The translations under genes were made by a program, and so were the position numbers. DNA of 64,000 nt from Dillenia suffruticosa. Lineage: Eukaryota; Streptophyta; Magnoliopsida; Dilleniales; Dilleniaceae. How positions within the stretch are numbered: position 1 is the stretch's first letter; every line of letters begins with the position of its first letter. Location: positions 18,742,001 to 18,806,000 of the forward strand of contig JAVTVX010000020.1 of assembly GCA_033439265.1 (NCBI GenBank), in the 5' to 3' direction. Positions 22,300 through 35,778 of this stretch are shown one piece after another. The notes under the pieces were generated by a model. It ran no database searches. It was not told the DNA's origin and worked only from the letters and a program-made list of their open reading frames with translations.

Positions 22300-25200
22300 T
22301 GTCACGCCCCAACCCATGGGTTCGAGTACGCGATAACTGCCACATGATCTAAAAGTACATGTAGTCACCAGCACGTACCCCAAAACCTCGCACAATCATA
22401 AATAATGGTCAAAAAATCATTTATAAAAGAATTTAAAAACTATTTTATCATTTAAAGGCACAACAGTCTATCCATTTATTGTGTTAGGAAGGATAGTCAC
22501 TCCCGGTTTCTTTTTCCACAATCAAGATCAATCCTCATTTAGCCTTGTCCAGCCCCTAGGTAATATCATCAAGCATCCAAAACTATCAATATCCATCAAT
22601 CCAAATCAATCCACAAACCCTTTCACTGCATATTCTTCCTTCGTTAAAAGTAACTTCAAAATCCTCAAAATCCAATTGAACATGTCATTAAACAAATTAA
22701 ATATTGAGATAGAAAGATTATATTATCTTGATTTAGTCTCTAAAAGATCTATCCAGTTTAGGTTACACCAAATCCTTGATTTTTTTTTCTCTTTTTTGTG
22801 ACAACTCTAGATTTTTAAGATCTTCCAAAATCAAGGCTAAAATTTAACTTTGAGAAATTGGATGTATAGTTTGGAATCTTCGATCTAGAGATTTGGTGGT
22901 GAATCGAGAAAGTTTGGAAGAAGAGAGGAAGAAGAGTCTAGAGAGAGAAGAATAGTCTAAAGAGTGAAATGAAAATGCTTAGATCTTGTGTGTTAAGGTC
23001 TCACTTCTCCTTTTATGTTCAAACCATTTTCAATAATTGATTAGTGACCCTCTCGCACTTCTAAATTGCACATGTAACCCATTTTGTCCTTTAGTTAATC
23101 GAGAAAATGTAACACCGATTTCTAGTAATTATATATCATATACCACTTCTCATGGTTATATATATATATATTCTTTTGAGATATCTAAAATGAAATTTTA
23201 ATTTTCTGCTTATTTATTTTGAGGTTTTGCTTCAAACAAAATCGCTAAAATCGAAAATTTTATCGGTAAACTAAAAATCTTCTCGACAAATGCCAGTAAT
23301 GCCTAAAGAAATAAAAAATGATTAAGAAAAAGTCTACACACTTAAATAAAAATATTTAAATGAAATTTTATATTTTTAAAAAATTTTGAACAAAATTTCA
23401 TAGGAACCAAAAAATACAAAATCGTTAAAAGTTAGGAATTTAAGTGCAATTAAGATAAGTTGAGAGACTAAGTTTCAAACTACTCAAAGATGGACAATTG
23501 GAGCCAAATGATTGGTCAAGACGGCAACACAATTGGTTAGTGGTCTTACAGGATAGTTCCACATTCAAGATAGTTAGATGGAAGTTTATACATGAAAGTT
23601 AATGGATTAACTTGTGCTTCTCTCCTTTGACATGGCCGGCCAACATGATATGTAATGGAGTGCATGGAGTTTGCTTGAATAAACAATTGTATGGTTTGAG
23701 TGCTAGAATAAGTGGATGGTTGAGATAATGCATGGGATTATTCAACAGTCAAAGATACTTTGTTAGATTTATAAAAGAACTTATTTTGAGAAATTCGGTT
23801 TACTTTTTCTTTATTTCTCCTCCCTTGGCCGAAAATATAAACACTCACTCTCTAAAATTGAGTTCAACCATGAAATCAAAGAGGTTAGAGCATTGTTGGA
23901 AATTTTAATTTCAAAATGAAGGTATAGAAATATTGTATTCATATGTTGTGATTTGATTTTGGTGTTAAGGTGAGAAAAAAAATTTTCAAGGATTCAAGAG
24001 AGCAGTGACATATATTGTTAGTAAGAGAGTTTACAAGGAAGGTAACATATTTTAACTTATATAAAGATTAAATCATTTGTTGAGTAGTTACATTAGTATT
24101 CATACTAATATACTAGATATTAAATTCCAGATTTGAATTTTGTGTAGTCTTACTATAATATCTCATTCTTTATGAATCGAAAATCTAAATCATTTATTTC
24201 TGTAAACTAAACTTTTAAAACTTTAAAAATTGTATATTATGTGAAATATTTTATAAAAGAATTGATTTTTAGTGATTTTTATAAATTTAGCATATTTTGC
24301 CTACTCTATCTCATACTCTGTGTACGACTAGTATCTTGTGTCAATTTCTATAATATCTTTTTGTATGTAATTTGGAGAAACTTAATACAAGAAACTTTAG
24401 ATTTCTATCTTATTTTTAATTTGAATTAAATATCACTAGAATCGGAGTTGTATGCTGAAAGTTATGGTATTTTTACTAAAATTATGCAGAGTTAATTATA
24501 CTGAAACATGAAAGTTATAGTTTGAATCCGAACAAAATTTTGGAAGATATCACTATTTTACTAAACCTACACGTGGTATGTTTTATATAAATTTTCTCTA
24601 AATATGAATTTGAGATTTCATTTTAAAGAAAAATATTTTTATATGTAATTCGTAATCCTATGATATGATATTATTGAAATAATTGATAAATTATATATTG
24701 TTTAAGCTAAACATAGGGTTACGTTTTCTTATGATGGGTGACTTATTCGATAAACGAGAACAGTTAGGGGAGTGGCATACCCTCCCCAATCGAGGTGAGT
24801 GAGACGAATTTTTTCTGATTTTAAATGAAAAATAGTTTGATCATGATTTTTATAAATAAATTTTGAAATATGATTTAGAAATATTTTAGTATTTGTGGCA
24901 TGGGTTGAAATGATAATTTTAAGAAAATTTGTATTCCGATATTACAACTTGACAGTGTCATAATTTTCCTTACGAATAAAGATTTATAAATGATGACGTA
25001 TGACTCATGTGTATGATTATGGAATGGTGCATAATGGCTATAGTATACTCCCTACCACGGTATTAAGCGTTTGCCCGATAGGGTGACATGGTGGGATAAC
25101 ACGAGAGTAGGGTTTTGAGCCCCCTGACTCTGGCTAACAGATCCAATAGGCAAGCACCCATGAGGACCGTGTCAACACCAAGGGAAGGGGTTAAAAGAAA

Positions 25201-25826
25201 ATATATATGTTCATTTTTATGATATCGTAGTAATTTTTTGGTGGATTTTACCATAATTAAGTCAAATTATGGATATAATGTGTTTTATTACCGACAGACA
25301 TCTCATAATACATGATTATGATAAGAATGCATATTATTTTGAATTATACGATATATTGCAAATGAATATAAATTTGAAAATGATAATTTGATTTGCCACT
25401 ATCACAAATTCATTTATTATTATTATATATAGTCATTTTATCTCACTTACTGAATATGTAGATTATACTCATCTCTTATATTTAAAATTTTCAACTTATA
25501 CTACACTTGACTTATTTTGAGATATTGCTCTACGAGTTTTACTAACAAACGCCATCGGGTAAGTATTCATACGCATCTTTTTTAATGATTGGACCGTGTA
25601 TATAAATATTATATATAAATCGAGACAAATGTTTTAAAAAATTTTCTAAAAAATATTTTTATTCAAATTTCTCGCTGTATGATTTGACTTAGAATGACGA
25701 GTAGGGTCATGATATTAGTTATAATATTAGTATTGCGTCACCTCGACGTACGAGTAGGGCATATCCGTGCCTCGAGAAGTGGCGGCGGTCTGTTCGCGTG
25801 CTCGACCTGCGGGTCGGGACATGACA
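22300..25826. mobile_element. 3.5-kb element with inverted ends TGTCACGCCCC
   Basis: The left end reads TGTCACGCCCCAACCCATGG and the right end, read inward, TGTCATGTCCCGACCCGCAG. Similarity continues for about 45 bp (GGTTCGAGTACGCGA against GGTCGAGCACGCGA). No coding frame is recognisable inside. A structured GC-richer block (25040-25190) lies near the right. No matching target duplication was seen, so it could be a long-TIR DNA transposon or, since it runs TG...CA, an LTR-like sequence. Confidence 0.5.
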
Positions 25827-27400
25827 GAAGGTCAATCCAATGGGTTTAAACATTTAAACTTTTGGTCTGCTAAGGGAAAATATTCGGTGACGAGGAAGTA
25901 AAGTTAGAATAAAAATTAAAATTTATGAAAATATATTAAAGATAATAGAAATATGAAAATTTCAAAAGTATAGAATATAATAAAGATCGTTTATATGGTT
26001 AAAGCGTTTGGGGTGGTGTAATGGTAAAATAAACTTTTTGGAAGACTTGAGTTCCCAAGGTTCAAAGGATCAATCTTCAATGGCTGGTGAGAAGCACAAT
26101 TTCACAATAGGAAGATACAAGTGTTCAAACATCTAGGAAATAAGAGAGGTGCAAGCAATATGGTGAATGTTAGAATGCAAGTGTACTAATAGGTAAATGA
26201 AAATCATACCGATATGGTTTCAAAATTGGATATCTAGTTTCAAAATTGGATATCTAACGATAGATTCAATATTCATCGTTAGGTAATGTAATTGGAGTGT
26301 GATATACCTAAAGGCATATGAAAATTAGATGTACCAATAGGTATATAAAAATTGTAAAATAATAATGAGTCTACCTAAAGACAATAACTTCCACTATATA
26401 CCGACAACCTTTAAGCTCTACAATATACAGACATATCATAACTTCACAATACACTGAAGAGGTAAGGGGAAATGTACCGTCAGGATCTCCACTTACAAAA
26501 TAGCATACTGTAACTTTATCAATAATGGAGTACCGACAGAGATAAACACCAAACAACGCAATTCACCGACCAGTATAATAAACGAGAACTCTAGTGATCG
26601 GGAACTTAAAATTGAAAAATTTTCGACTAAATGTTTAAAGGAATTCTTGAACAGTCCAAAATGTAGAAATTTATATTTTTATCTAAATTATCTATTCTCT
26701 CACATTTTCATAAAATATGAAAATTTTTAAATAATTCATTTAGAGTCAACATCACAGTCCGGACTTGAATAGTGTTACATAAGTCAACTCGCCCCACCAA
26801 CATTTAGAGAAATTTGTGGAAATCAATATGTTTCATGAAGTTAGGTCACAAAACATTAAGACATGAGTAGGCTAGAACTTAGAGTTTAAGTCAATACTAA
26901 GCTAAATTGACTTGCATATTGTACAAGTCTACTTGCATATTCCGAACTTAAAAGATATATTAAGTAAGCTCTAGATCAAGTCAATCTAAATATCATAAAT
27001 AGTTGATTTACACAAATGCAGTATAGTGAAAATCTCAATTTGAGTATAAGTCGACTTGACCATTATTCAAGTCGAACTGCACAGAACATAAATGTCACAA
27101 AACACTCCATTAGATGACTACAAGTACCAACAAGTTAATTTGTATGAGTCACAATATAAAATATGTTTAAATCAAATTTACAAGTTAACTTGCATGCTCA
27201 CAGAACTAAGAAAGAACTTAAGTACTACCAAACACAATTCAACTTAACAAAAATAAAAATTGTTTTTTAAGAAATGGAAATTACTTTTTGAACACTTTAA
27301 TTTTTTTTTACATATATTCTTGTATGTTATTTTGTAATGATTCATAACGGTAGGGGACACTTTGCAATCATGGTGAACTTATGCGTTCTTTGTTAGTTTC
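25827..27400. other. Intergenic DNA, no gene; possible SINE near 26000
   Basis: AT-rich. At 25995-26075 a box-A-like TGGTGTAATGGT and a box-B-like GGTTCAAAGGATC lie about 45 bp apart, suggesting a tRNA-derived SINE, but no target duplication was found. A 20-bp tandem duplication (AGTTTCAAAATTGGATATCT twice) is at about 26217-26257. Confidence 0.4.
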
Positions 27401-27420
27401 TAAAAACCGGAGAATAATTG

Positions 27421-27482
27421 TACCATTCTCTCTCTCTCTCTCTCTCTGTGTGTGTATATACACACGTGTGTATGAATGTATG
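27421..27482. repeat. CT/GT/TATG microsatellite, copia insertion target
   Basis: CT and GT dinucleotide runs followed by TATG-like units directly precede the 5' LTR. The same kind of repeat continues after the 3' LTR at 34482-34530, so the retrotransposon split one microsatellite. Confidence 0.85.
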
Positions 27483-27977
27483 TGTTGGTTATTTATGCCC
27501 ATTATGGGCATTTGGGTAATTAAGGAATGGGGTAACTCCCATCCTTAATTACCATTAACCATAATTTGGTAACCCCCCACCAATAAAGAAAATAGGTCTT
27601 TCCTTCCTTCTTAGAGAAGGCAACAATAGAGAAGGTATCTCTCTTTCCTTGTGAGTGGATAGCAGCCATGGGCAACCATGATCGAGGCTGGAGTTTCATT
27701 GCACTTCTCTAGAGAGAGAAAATAGAGAGAGAGATGAAGATTTTCGTATAGGAAAATCTCCCATCGTCAAGCAAATCACCGGATGTAGAGGGTTGCGGCG
27801 TTGTGACGCTGTGGTGGTGATTCGACCAACCTCATGATCACCATCCCGACCGCGAAATCGGATCAAGGAAAGTGCCGCTTGAAGATTCTACGAATTGAGG
27901 TATTCTAAATCCGATCTATTTTATTTTCCGAAAATTATTGTATGCTTCCACTGCATGAGAATCCTAAAAATCCAACA
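27483..27977 (+). repeat. 5' LTR of copia element
   Basis: Starts TGTTGGTTATTTATGCCC and ends with CCAACA before the primer-binding site. It would hold the promoter and polyadenylation signals of the element. Length equals the 3' LTR with no indel seen. Confidence 0.95.
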
Positions 27978-28539
27978 TTGGTATTAGAGCATACGTTGGA
28001 TTTAATTTAAAAATAATTTTTGGATTTTTTCGGGTATAAAAATATAGGGTTTAAAATTTTGGGGTCCGGATCACGAATGAGTTTCATGAATCCGAGAACA
28101 CCGTAGGAATACCCATGACCCAGGGATTTCAAATATATTTTTTGTTTAATTTTCGGAGCATGGTTGGGCCATGAAAAGTTCGGTAGAAGTTTGCGACCCT
28201 ACGGACATAAAACCCTTAGATCTGTGGCTTTAGAGGGCGGATCGATGCATGAAAAAATTATAAATGAGTTCCTTGCATCTAGATCTACGGTTTTATATAT
28301 TTTATTATGAGTTTTGGGTGCCGGAAACTGGGATTTCCGAATGGCCGCGGAGGGTCGCGACTGGGGTGGTTGAGTCCTACCATTTTTGGGCTTGAATCCT
28401 CCTAAAATCTAGTGTAAGATGTTTGGAGGATGCCCACAAATTTTTCCCAGTCGAAAAATGCAAGAAAAAATAGCCGGATTGGTGTTTTTCAGAAAACGGG
28501 TCGAAAAACCCGTTGTAGGACCCGTCGGGTGAAGAAGAC

Positions 28540-28980
28540 CCGACCCAGACCCGCGGGCGCGTGACACGCACGCGCCAGGAGGTGCGTCTGGCAGGTGCGT
28601 GAAGCAAGGGCAGGTAGCGGTCGGGGTCGTACCATGACCCGGACCGACCCGCAACGGACCCGACCGGGTCGGACCGGACCGTTGACCGGGTCGGACCGAA
28701 CCTGTTGACCGGGTCAGTCGGGTCAACCCTGACCCGTTGACCAACCCGGTCAGACCCGGCTCAACACGGCTCAGCGCGTGAAGGCGCGTAAGCCGCGCGC
28801 CGCGACTGGGCGCGCGTGAGCCGAGCCGTGCCAGGCGTGTGGCGGCGCGTGTGAGGCGCGCCTCGCGTCTGGCGCGTGCGGCAGGCCGCTGCCGGCGCGT
28901 GGAGGAGCGTAGCGGAGCGTGGATAGCGCCGCCGGCGAGCCGCGGCGCGTGTGGGCCCCGGGCGGCTCGTGAAGTCGCTA
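28540..28980. repeat. GC-rich leader of copia element
   Basis: A stretch far richer in GC than the window, made of two parts: irregular repeats around GACCGGGTCGGACC (28640-28750) and GCGCGTGAGCC/GGCGCGT words (28770-28970). It lies between the primer-binding site and the gag region. The long open frame antisense to it looks like a by-product of GC-rich sequence lacking stop codons. Confidence 0.7.
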
Positions 28981-29069
28981 AAAATTGAATTTTTTCAATT
29001 TTTTGGGGTCCTATATCCATAAATATGACTTTTTTGTGGGTTTTTGTGTGCAGAATCACAATCCAAATG

Positions 29070-32000
29070 GTAAGATGCGATTCCAAGTTGTGGTGTATGG
29101 TGTCCGTTGACTCATACGCTCGCTTTGGGGTCGTACTCAAGTCATTTTGGTCTTGATGATTCGTAGGGCGTACAAAAATATGATAATAAGCATCTCCAAG
29201 TCACAAATGTCTCTCTTAATACGTTGAGAACTGTCGTATTAAATTTTTGCAAGGAGAGTAAACTGAATGATGTGATCTGCGCGATTTTATCAATAGATTC
29301 AGTTTATTCTCGAGAGACAAAATCTAACGGGAATCTGAGACACGAGATGATGGACCCCAGGGTGGGCACCGCGCCTCAGGGTATACGAGATAAAGAGATC
29401 TATTGTGTATGATATAAAAGATTTGTCAAGTTAGGGCAATGCTTATCAGTGGCATATACGATGACTTAATCTTGTTTTTCGAGTCATATTCTATTGACAT
29501 GTCGGTTCGACTCGTCCCATAAGAGCATAGTGTTGCTCTCTTCGGTTCCTATGTGAGAATACAGAAGAAAAGGGTTAATCATACAATGAAGCAAATGTCG
29601 AGTATGATCACCGAGTTAATATATACGGACGAACAAATTTTTGGATGGAATTAAGGTACTGGATGTGATCCGGTTTTTACCTGATTCATGGGAAATCATG
29701 AATCCTATCTCACATTTGACGAAAGTATTCGTACTTTCGTTGACGTGAATACATATTGTGAGCTCGATGAGGAGCACCTAGACGCGAGTAGGCCACACTC
29801 GAGTCATGCTTATTCAGAGGAGTCGAGTAAGGACTTTCCCGGCGCTAAGCCAATAACATAAGCATGCGAATAAAACTCGAGATCTAGGTAATAAAAATCA
29901 TCCGAGAAAACCGACAACGAGGTACAAGAATGCAAGAAGAAGAAATTTGATTAGACCAAAGAAATTGCTACGTTTGAGGTAGATTTGGTCATTTCGCTCG
30001 TGAGTGTGACGAGTAGAAATAAATATCCTTCTTCTTTACGTGGTTTGAGATTTGTCTCATTCACTATAATACTCGCTGATTTCTCTCCTTTGAAATCAGG
30101 AGCAACCGACCACGTAACTCGAGATAAGAGTGCGTAATCCGTCAAATGAATCCTTAAGCTTGGAGGATTTACGTTAAGAACAGAGCATTTGTCGTTGTCA
30201 GAGGGAACGACACTTGCCATGACATTCTTAATACTGTAGGCATTCGACGAATCTACAATTAGTACCTTGTTTAAAATTGACTAGGATATGCATGAAATTA
30301 TTCCTTTCTTTTAATACGATAATTTTCTAAATTATTCTGGTTTTAATCCATGATGGAATGTATGCACTGGGTGCTACTCCTTCTAATGGTTTCTTGTCGT
30401 TCTACTATTGTCTTTATATCTGATTGCGTAGATGATGATATAAATGAATGACATAGTAGACTTAGACAATGGGGTAAGAGATGATGAATCGGTTAGTAGC
30501 GAGAGCTTTATTGGACCCGTTGACCACATTCGAGTTACCTGTATGTAAGTTTTGCCTAGCCGGCAAAATGACGAGAAAACCATTTGGCAATGCAATGAGA
30601 GCTGGGACTCCATTGCAATTAGACCATTGTGTCTTCTTTTTCTAGTGGTCTTATGAGCATGAGAGCTAGAAATGGAGTTGTGTAGATAATTATAGACGCT
30701 TACATGCGTTTCGGTTCATCTATCTGATCTTGCATAAATCTGAGGCATTAGCAAAATGGAGAATCAGTTAGATATGAGAGTAGAGACTCTCAGAACCGAG
30801 CGATAACGCAAGTATTCGTGTAAACTACACATGAGGCTCTGTTTCGAGAAAAGTTTTACGAGACTACTGACTATTAGTTAGTTTCCCATTTGAGCTTTGG
30901 ACAGGGAGACAGCCTGACCTTAGCCACTTGAGGTTATGGGGTTGTGCCACGATTTCTCGCATTCACACGGTGAGTTAGACCCGCGAGAAAATATGTGTTC
31001 CTAGGCGAACACGAACGGCACTATAATCGAGATTGAGTCTTGTAATACTATATTTCTTGAGAATGATTTCCCTAAGAGAGATGAAATCAATTTGGACCCT
31101 ACCCTTTATGCGATGAATGAGCTTAGTGGCTCGGGAAGCCCAGCGGCGGGATACAAGAATCCACTACGAATCTTGACCTCAGTGGGAGCGATCCATCAAG
31201 AGGTAAAGATTTTTTCTCTCCTCCTAAGAGTGTCGAGAATGCGTATTTAAACGTTGTTTCTCGATTGAGGGTGAGACCCTCGTTGCGACTCTAGAGGATG
31301 ATGAGAAATCTAAAACGGTCCGAGAGGCTCTCGAGAGTTTTACAAAAGATGCAAAATACCGTTTATTGAAGGTCATAAATGAAGAGAAGGAATTGATGAG
31401 AATCAATGGGGTCTGGGACCTAGTTGATTAGCTTGAGGGCGGAATGACTATTGGGAACAAGTAGGTTCTCAAGATCAAGATAAAGGTTAACGGATTGATG
31501 AAGAGGTAAAAGACTCGTCTAGTAACCAAGGGTTACACTTAGACTGAGAGGTGGACTATCGAGGAGTCATAGTCCAATTTATCTCGATCCGTTTATCTTT
31601 CAGCGATTGTCACGAACATGGATCAGGAGTCACATCACAAGGACATAAAGACCGCTTTCGTAGTAGAAGTCTAGATGAGGCGATCTACATTGAGCATCCC
31701 TCTGGGTTCGTTCTAGTAGATTAGGTGGATAAGGTCTATTGATTTTAGAAATCAAAATACGACCTTAAGCCATCATCTAGACAGCGGCGCTTGAGATTTC
31801 ACGAAAATGTGATATCTTATGGTTTTGTAATGATCGAGTAGGATCATTGCAAATATCTGATACGTCCCGATGACTCCTTTATGAGCATGTTCGCATATGT
31901 AGGTGACATTCTGTTGGCTGGGAACAACAGAAAGTATCCAATGACCATTGTAACATGGTTATGAGGTTTTAGTTCATTCTCAGATTTTGGATCCGTAGGG

Positions 32001-32870
32001 ATCGCTTGAGAATGGTGTTGACTCTTTAACAAGAGTTTTACATCAGGTAGATTTTTAAGCATTTCGAGAATAACGAACACAACCTAAAAGATACTCTTAT
32101 CGCTAAAGGTAAAAAGATCTGAATCTTGACACATGCCCTAGAATTTATAAAGAAATAAGGGAGATGAGTAGAATCCCTTATTCCAGTGCAAAATACATTT
32201 CTAGTGTATGCGATGAGGTATACACGTGTGATATATAGTTTGATGTATGCGATGAGGCATACATGACCAGACATTTATTTTATGGTAGATCTGGTGAGTA
32301 GGTATTAATAGAATCCTAGAAGGGATCACTGTAGAGCAGTGAAAAAGGATTCTGAAATATTCCATTTGAACTGCGGACCTCTCCATGTGTTACGGATGAG
32401 GTAATTTGCGTCTGGGATTCAGATACTGACTGGGAGTAGTGATCTGAATAAACGCAAAAGGTTTTATCTTCTTAGAGCAGTAAGAAGAGAACATGTATAT
32501 CTCTATTTACGATAGAGACTGAGTTTGTAGTATGCTCAATTACAGTTCATGAGAATGATTGGCTTCAGAAATTTTCTGGAAGACTTAGGGGTCGTGACAG
32601 ATAGTGGGAGGTCAGTGATGATTATTGTGATAATCAGACCGACACTGTGAACAAATGAGACCCTAAGTATAATAGTAAATCTAAACACATTGATACCGAA
32701 AACCACTTTATGAGAGATATTACGGAGAAGGGTATTGTGACATCTAAGTACACCTTGAAATACAACATAAGAGCTGATCTCTTCAGAAAACCCGTTGTGA
32801 GAGATTCCTTTATGAGATAAGGAATTATTGGGTTTAGTGTACTTTAACATTTCTCCTTATATACTGTTTT
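29070..32870 (+). pseudogene. copia gag-pol remnant
   Basis: No continuous frame survives, but the copia domain order can be read in pieces: gag with RFLPDSWE (about 29670-29695), a His- and Lys-rich decayed zinc-knuckle region (about 29870-29960), reverse transcriptase from about 31400 (VWDLVD, VLKIKIK, TRLVTKGYT, MDQESHHKDIKTAF), its catalytic box at 31896-31907 reading YVGD instead of YVDD, and RNase H to about 32820 (DLGVVTDSG, then ADLF). Integrase should lie between about 30200 and 31100 but is not clear. Stops and small indels are frequent. Loss of the catalytic Asp alone would make the polymerase inactive. Confidence 0.82.
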
Positions 32871-33984
32871 AGATGTTTATTTTAATATATGACATGTATG
32901 CATTATTGGGTCACATATTTATTTCATGCATCATTTATTGTCATATATTGTGATCTTGTGATAAAAGATGTGTCAAGCAGGCGTGGTCGACTCTCTCACA
33001 CGAGTGACTACCTCCGACTCTGAGTGAGCGGAGATGAGACAGATTCTAGTCGTAAGAGGCTTTGAGAGTAGCCTTATTAGAATATAAGTCACCCTAATAT
33101 GTGTTCAGGATGAGGTCATATGCGATATGACCGACATGGAAATACCCACATCCATGTTGCCTGTAAGTAGCCAGGTTTGAGATCTCAGATATCACCTGCG
33201 ATTAGTGATATTGTCTCTGAGATGCTCTCTCTGAGATCTCTGGGTAAAATCTTATGTGTAAACTGAGTCCCGTACCTGTACAGTATTAGAGAAATCTGAC
33301 ATATGCCCTTTGAGAGATGGGGGAATAACACTGTGGCACGTGTTTCATACCACGTGTGATGAGACGACCATGGGACAGTGGGAGCTATTATTTGAGACGA
33401 CAGTTTGATCTTGATCCTCGTTCCCACTGTGTGAGATTTGAGATCCATTGGGTGGGATCTCTTATGCCCTTATTACTTTCGGCTGTCTCTAGAAGTTTTG
33501 GTTCAGTGTTGCTACTTTAGTCTGTTTACCTATGGCCCAGAATATAAATTGAAGTCTAAGGGGCAGGTTTAGGAAAACAACTGAATTGAGACCGATAGAT
33601 TCGAGTTTGGGAAAAGGAAGATCAATAGACATTACATCATTGTCATGTATTCATAGGTCGACCTATTGTGTTAATCCATGTTGGGATTCAAACATAATAA
33701 TGAATACATAGTCGAGCAAATTGATTAGGGATCACTTTCGATGAGAAAAGTGGCTCGATGGATGTAAATGCATTGAGTCTGGGGTATAGCGAGTTATTTT
33801 TATACTAACAGTGACTACTCGATCATCCTAATAGGTGTATCGAGAAGTCTTTGCTTGCAGGTGCACTCGCCGGTCGCACGACGCCCAATCCAGTATGAAG
33901 GTCCAGTAGGGTGATGTGATAGATCGCATGAGTTGCGATCTTGTGATTGACGGAAGTGAAATGCCCTTATGTGCAAGTGGGAGA
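32871..33984. other. Non-coding 3' region of copia element
   Basis: About 1.1 kb between the RNase H remnant and the 3' LTR without a recognisable gene. This is long for a copia element and could contain an extra, now unreadable, segment. Confidence 0.5.
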
Positions 33985-34479
33985 TGTTGGTTATTTATGC
34001 CCATTATGGGCATTTGGGTAATTAAGGAATGGGGTAACTCCCATCCTTAATTACCATTAACCATAATTTGGTAACCCCCCACCAATAAAGAAAATAGGTC
34101 TTTCCTTCCTTCTTAGAGAAGGCAACAATAGAGAAGGTATCTCTCTTTCCTTGTGAGTGGATAGCAGCCATGGGCAACCATGATCGAGGCTAGGGTTTCA
34201 TTGCACTTCTCTAGAGAGAGAAAATAGAGAGAGAGATGGAGATTTTCGCGTAGGAAAATCTCCCATCGTCAAGCAAATCACCGGATGTAGAGGGTTGCGG
34301 CGTTGTGACGCTGTGGTGGTGATTCGACCAACTTCATGATCACCATCCCGACCGCGAAATCGGATCAAGGAAAGTGCTGCTTGAAGATTCTACGAATTGA
34401 GCTACTCTAAATCCAATCTATTTTATTTTCTGAAAATTATTGTATGCTTCCGCTGCATGAGAATCCTAAAAATCCAATA
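33985..34479 (+). repeat. 3' LTR of copia element
   Basis: Same length as the 5' LTR, with about 13 substitutions by eye and no gaps. The last bases are CCAATA where the 5' copy has CCAACA. Confidence 0.95.
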
Positions 34480-35746
34480 TTATGTATGTATGAAAGTGTG
34501 CGTGTGTGTATGTGTATGTTTGTGTGTATATGTCAGTTCAATGCGATGGATCCCATCTTTTTTAAGTTGCACTTAAAGTTTAAATCATTTGTGAATTTGG
34601 GATTTTGGGGGAAAGAAAATATAGGCCTCAAACCATTTATGAGTTTAGCGAAGTGGTAACATAAGTAAGACAATAATTTTAGTAATATCATAATAATTCA
34701 AATTTATCTTAAGAAATAAATTGCTATTTTAATATGTAAAGACTCGAAAGGGCCATTCCTATTAAATTATAAAATGAAGTGAGTGCAGAGAAAGGATCTT
34801 TTGGTTGGGATCTGTACAGCTGCAAAAAGATGGACAGATTAGGTTATATATTTATGTACAAGTATAAAAGAGTTAGAGGTTATGGATTTATGAACTTAAA
34901 TGTGGTGGGACCAAATCCACCTTGTGCTCCCTTCCTTGCATGCAGATTACCAATTGAGACCCTTAATGCCTACATCTACGAAATTAAGATTTCGCAAATT
35001 GGAACTTGATTTGGGCTATGGCATTCAAATTATTAAGGTTGGTCATTATGTTCTTTTGGTTTACTTGTTTATTTTATTAATTCTTTCCGGATTTAATAAT
35101 CTCAATTTCAAATATTTATACAAAAAAAAATTCCCCCGCAAAACAATACATGCCCATGAACTCCTAAACTCAAAAAGGGGGGAATCAAAGATGTAAAGAG
35201 AAAATCAAATAAAAAGGGAAAAATTAAAAAACGAAAATAAAGACGCGCCTTCGATATACCACTTATTGTGTCCACGATAAACACTGGGTAACCAAGTGTA
35301 GAGCGGATAACTATTGAAAATATCTAAGTAGTAAGCTCACCCCGGATTACTTCCGGTCATTTTAAAGAGTAAATGTCTTTCTTATGAAAAAAATTCTTGT
35401 AAAAATATTTTATGATCCAATGTATCTTATTAATTAAGATAAAATCATAAAAAATTGTAAAAACTTTTGTTTGGATATCCTTCGGCTCATAAACTTATAA
35501 GAAAAATATTATGAATAGAATACTCATAAAAATTAATAATTTTCCTTTTTATTTTCTTGAATATAAATTAATTTAAATAGTACAACTATTTTTGACCCCT
35601 AAAGAGCCATGTTCATTCTCTTTAAAAGCCTTGACGTTAAAGCTAGTCCCACAATTTGGTGTTGCATTCTCGTCACCAAGTCATCAATTTGAGTTAAAAC
35701 TAATTAATTGTTTGTAAAATCAGAGAAGCAACAGTTGTTTTTTTTA

Positions 35747-35777
<31 letters not shown>
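35747..35777. repeat. ATT microsatellite
   Basis: About ten consecutive ATT units. Confidence 0.95.

Positions 35778-35778
<1 letters not shown>

Larger units (their letters stand above)
27483..34479 (+). mobile_element. Ty1/copia LTR retrotransposon, complete but coding-dead
   Basis: Two 495-bp LTRs (27483-27977 and 33985-34479) bound a 6,997-bp element. Each starts TGTTGG; the 5' copy ends CCAACA and the 3' copy CCAATA. A primer-binding site starting TTGGTATTAGAGC follows the 5' LTR, matching the initiator-Met tRNA type used by copia elements. A purine stretch (AAGTGGGAGA) precedes the 3' LTR. Flanks are GTATG (27478-27482) and TTATG (34480-34484), a 5-bp duplication with one mismatch. By eye the LTRs differ at about 13 positions, nearly all transitions, pointing to a fairly recent insertion. 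Confidence 0.93.

Noticed and set aside
22481-22801. 106-codon open frame in the 22300-25826 element
   Set aside because: No motif, low complexity at the C-terminus, and typical of chance in AT-rich DNA.
28409-29140. 243-codon open frame on the minus strand, Arg/Pro/Gly-rich
   Set aside because: It lies antisense to the GC-rich leader of the copia element. Composition explains the lack of stops and no domain is visible.
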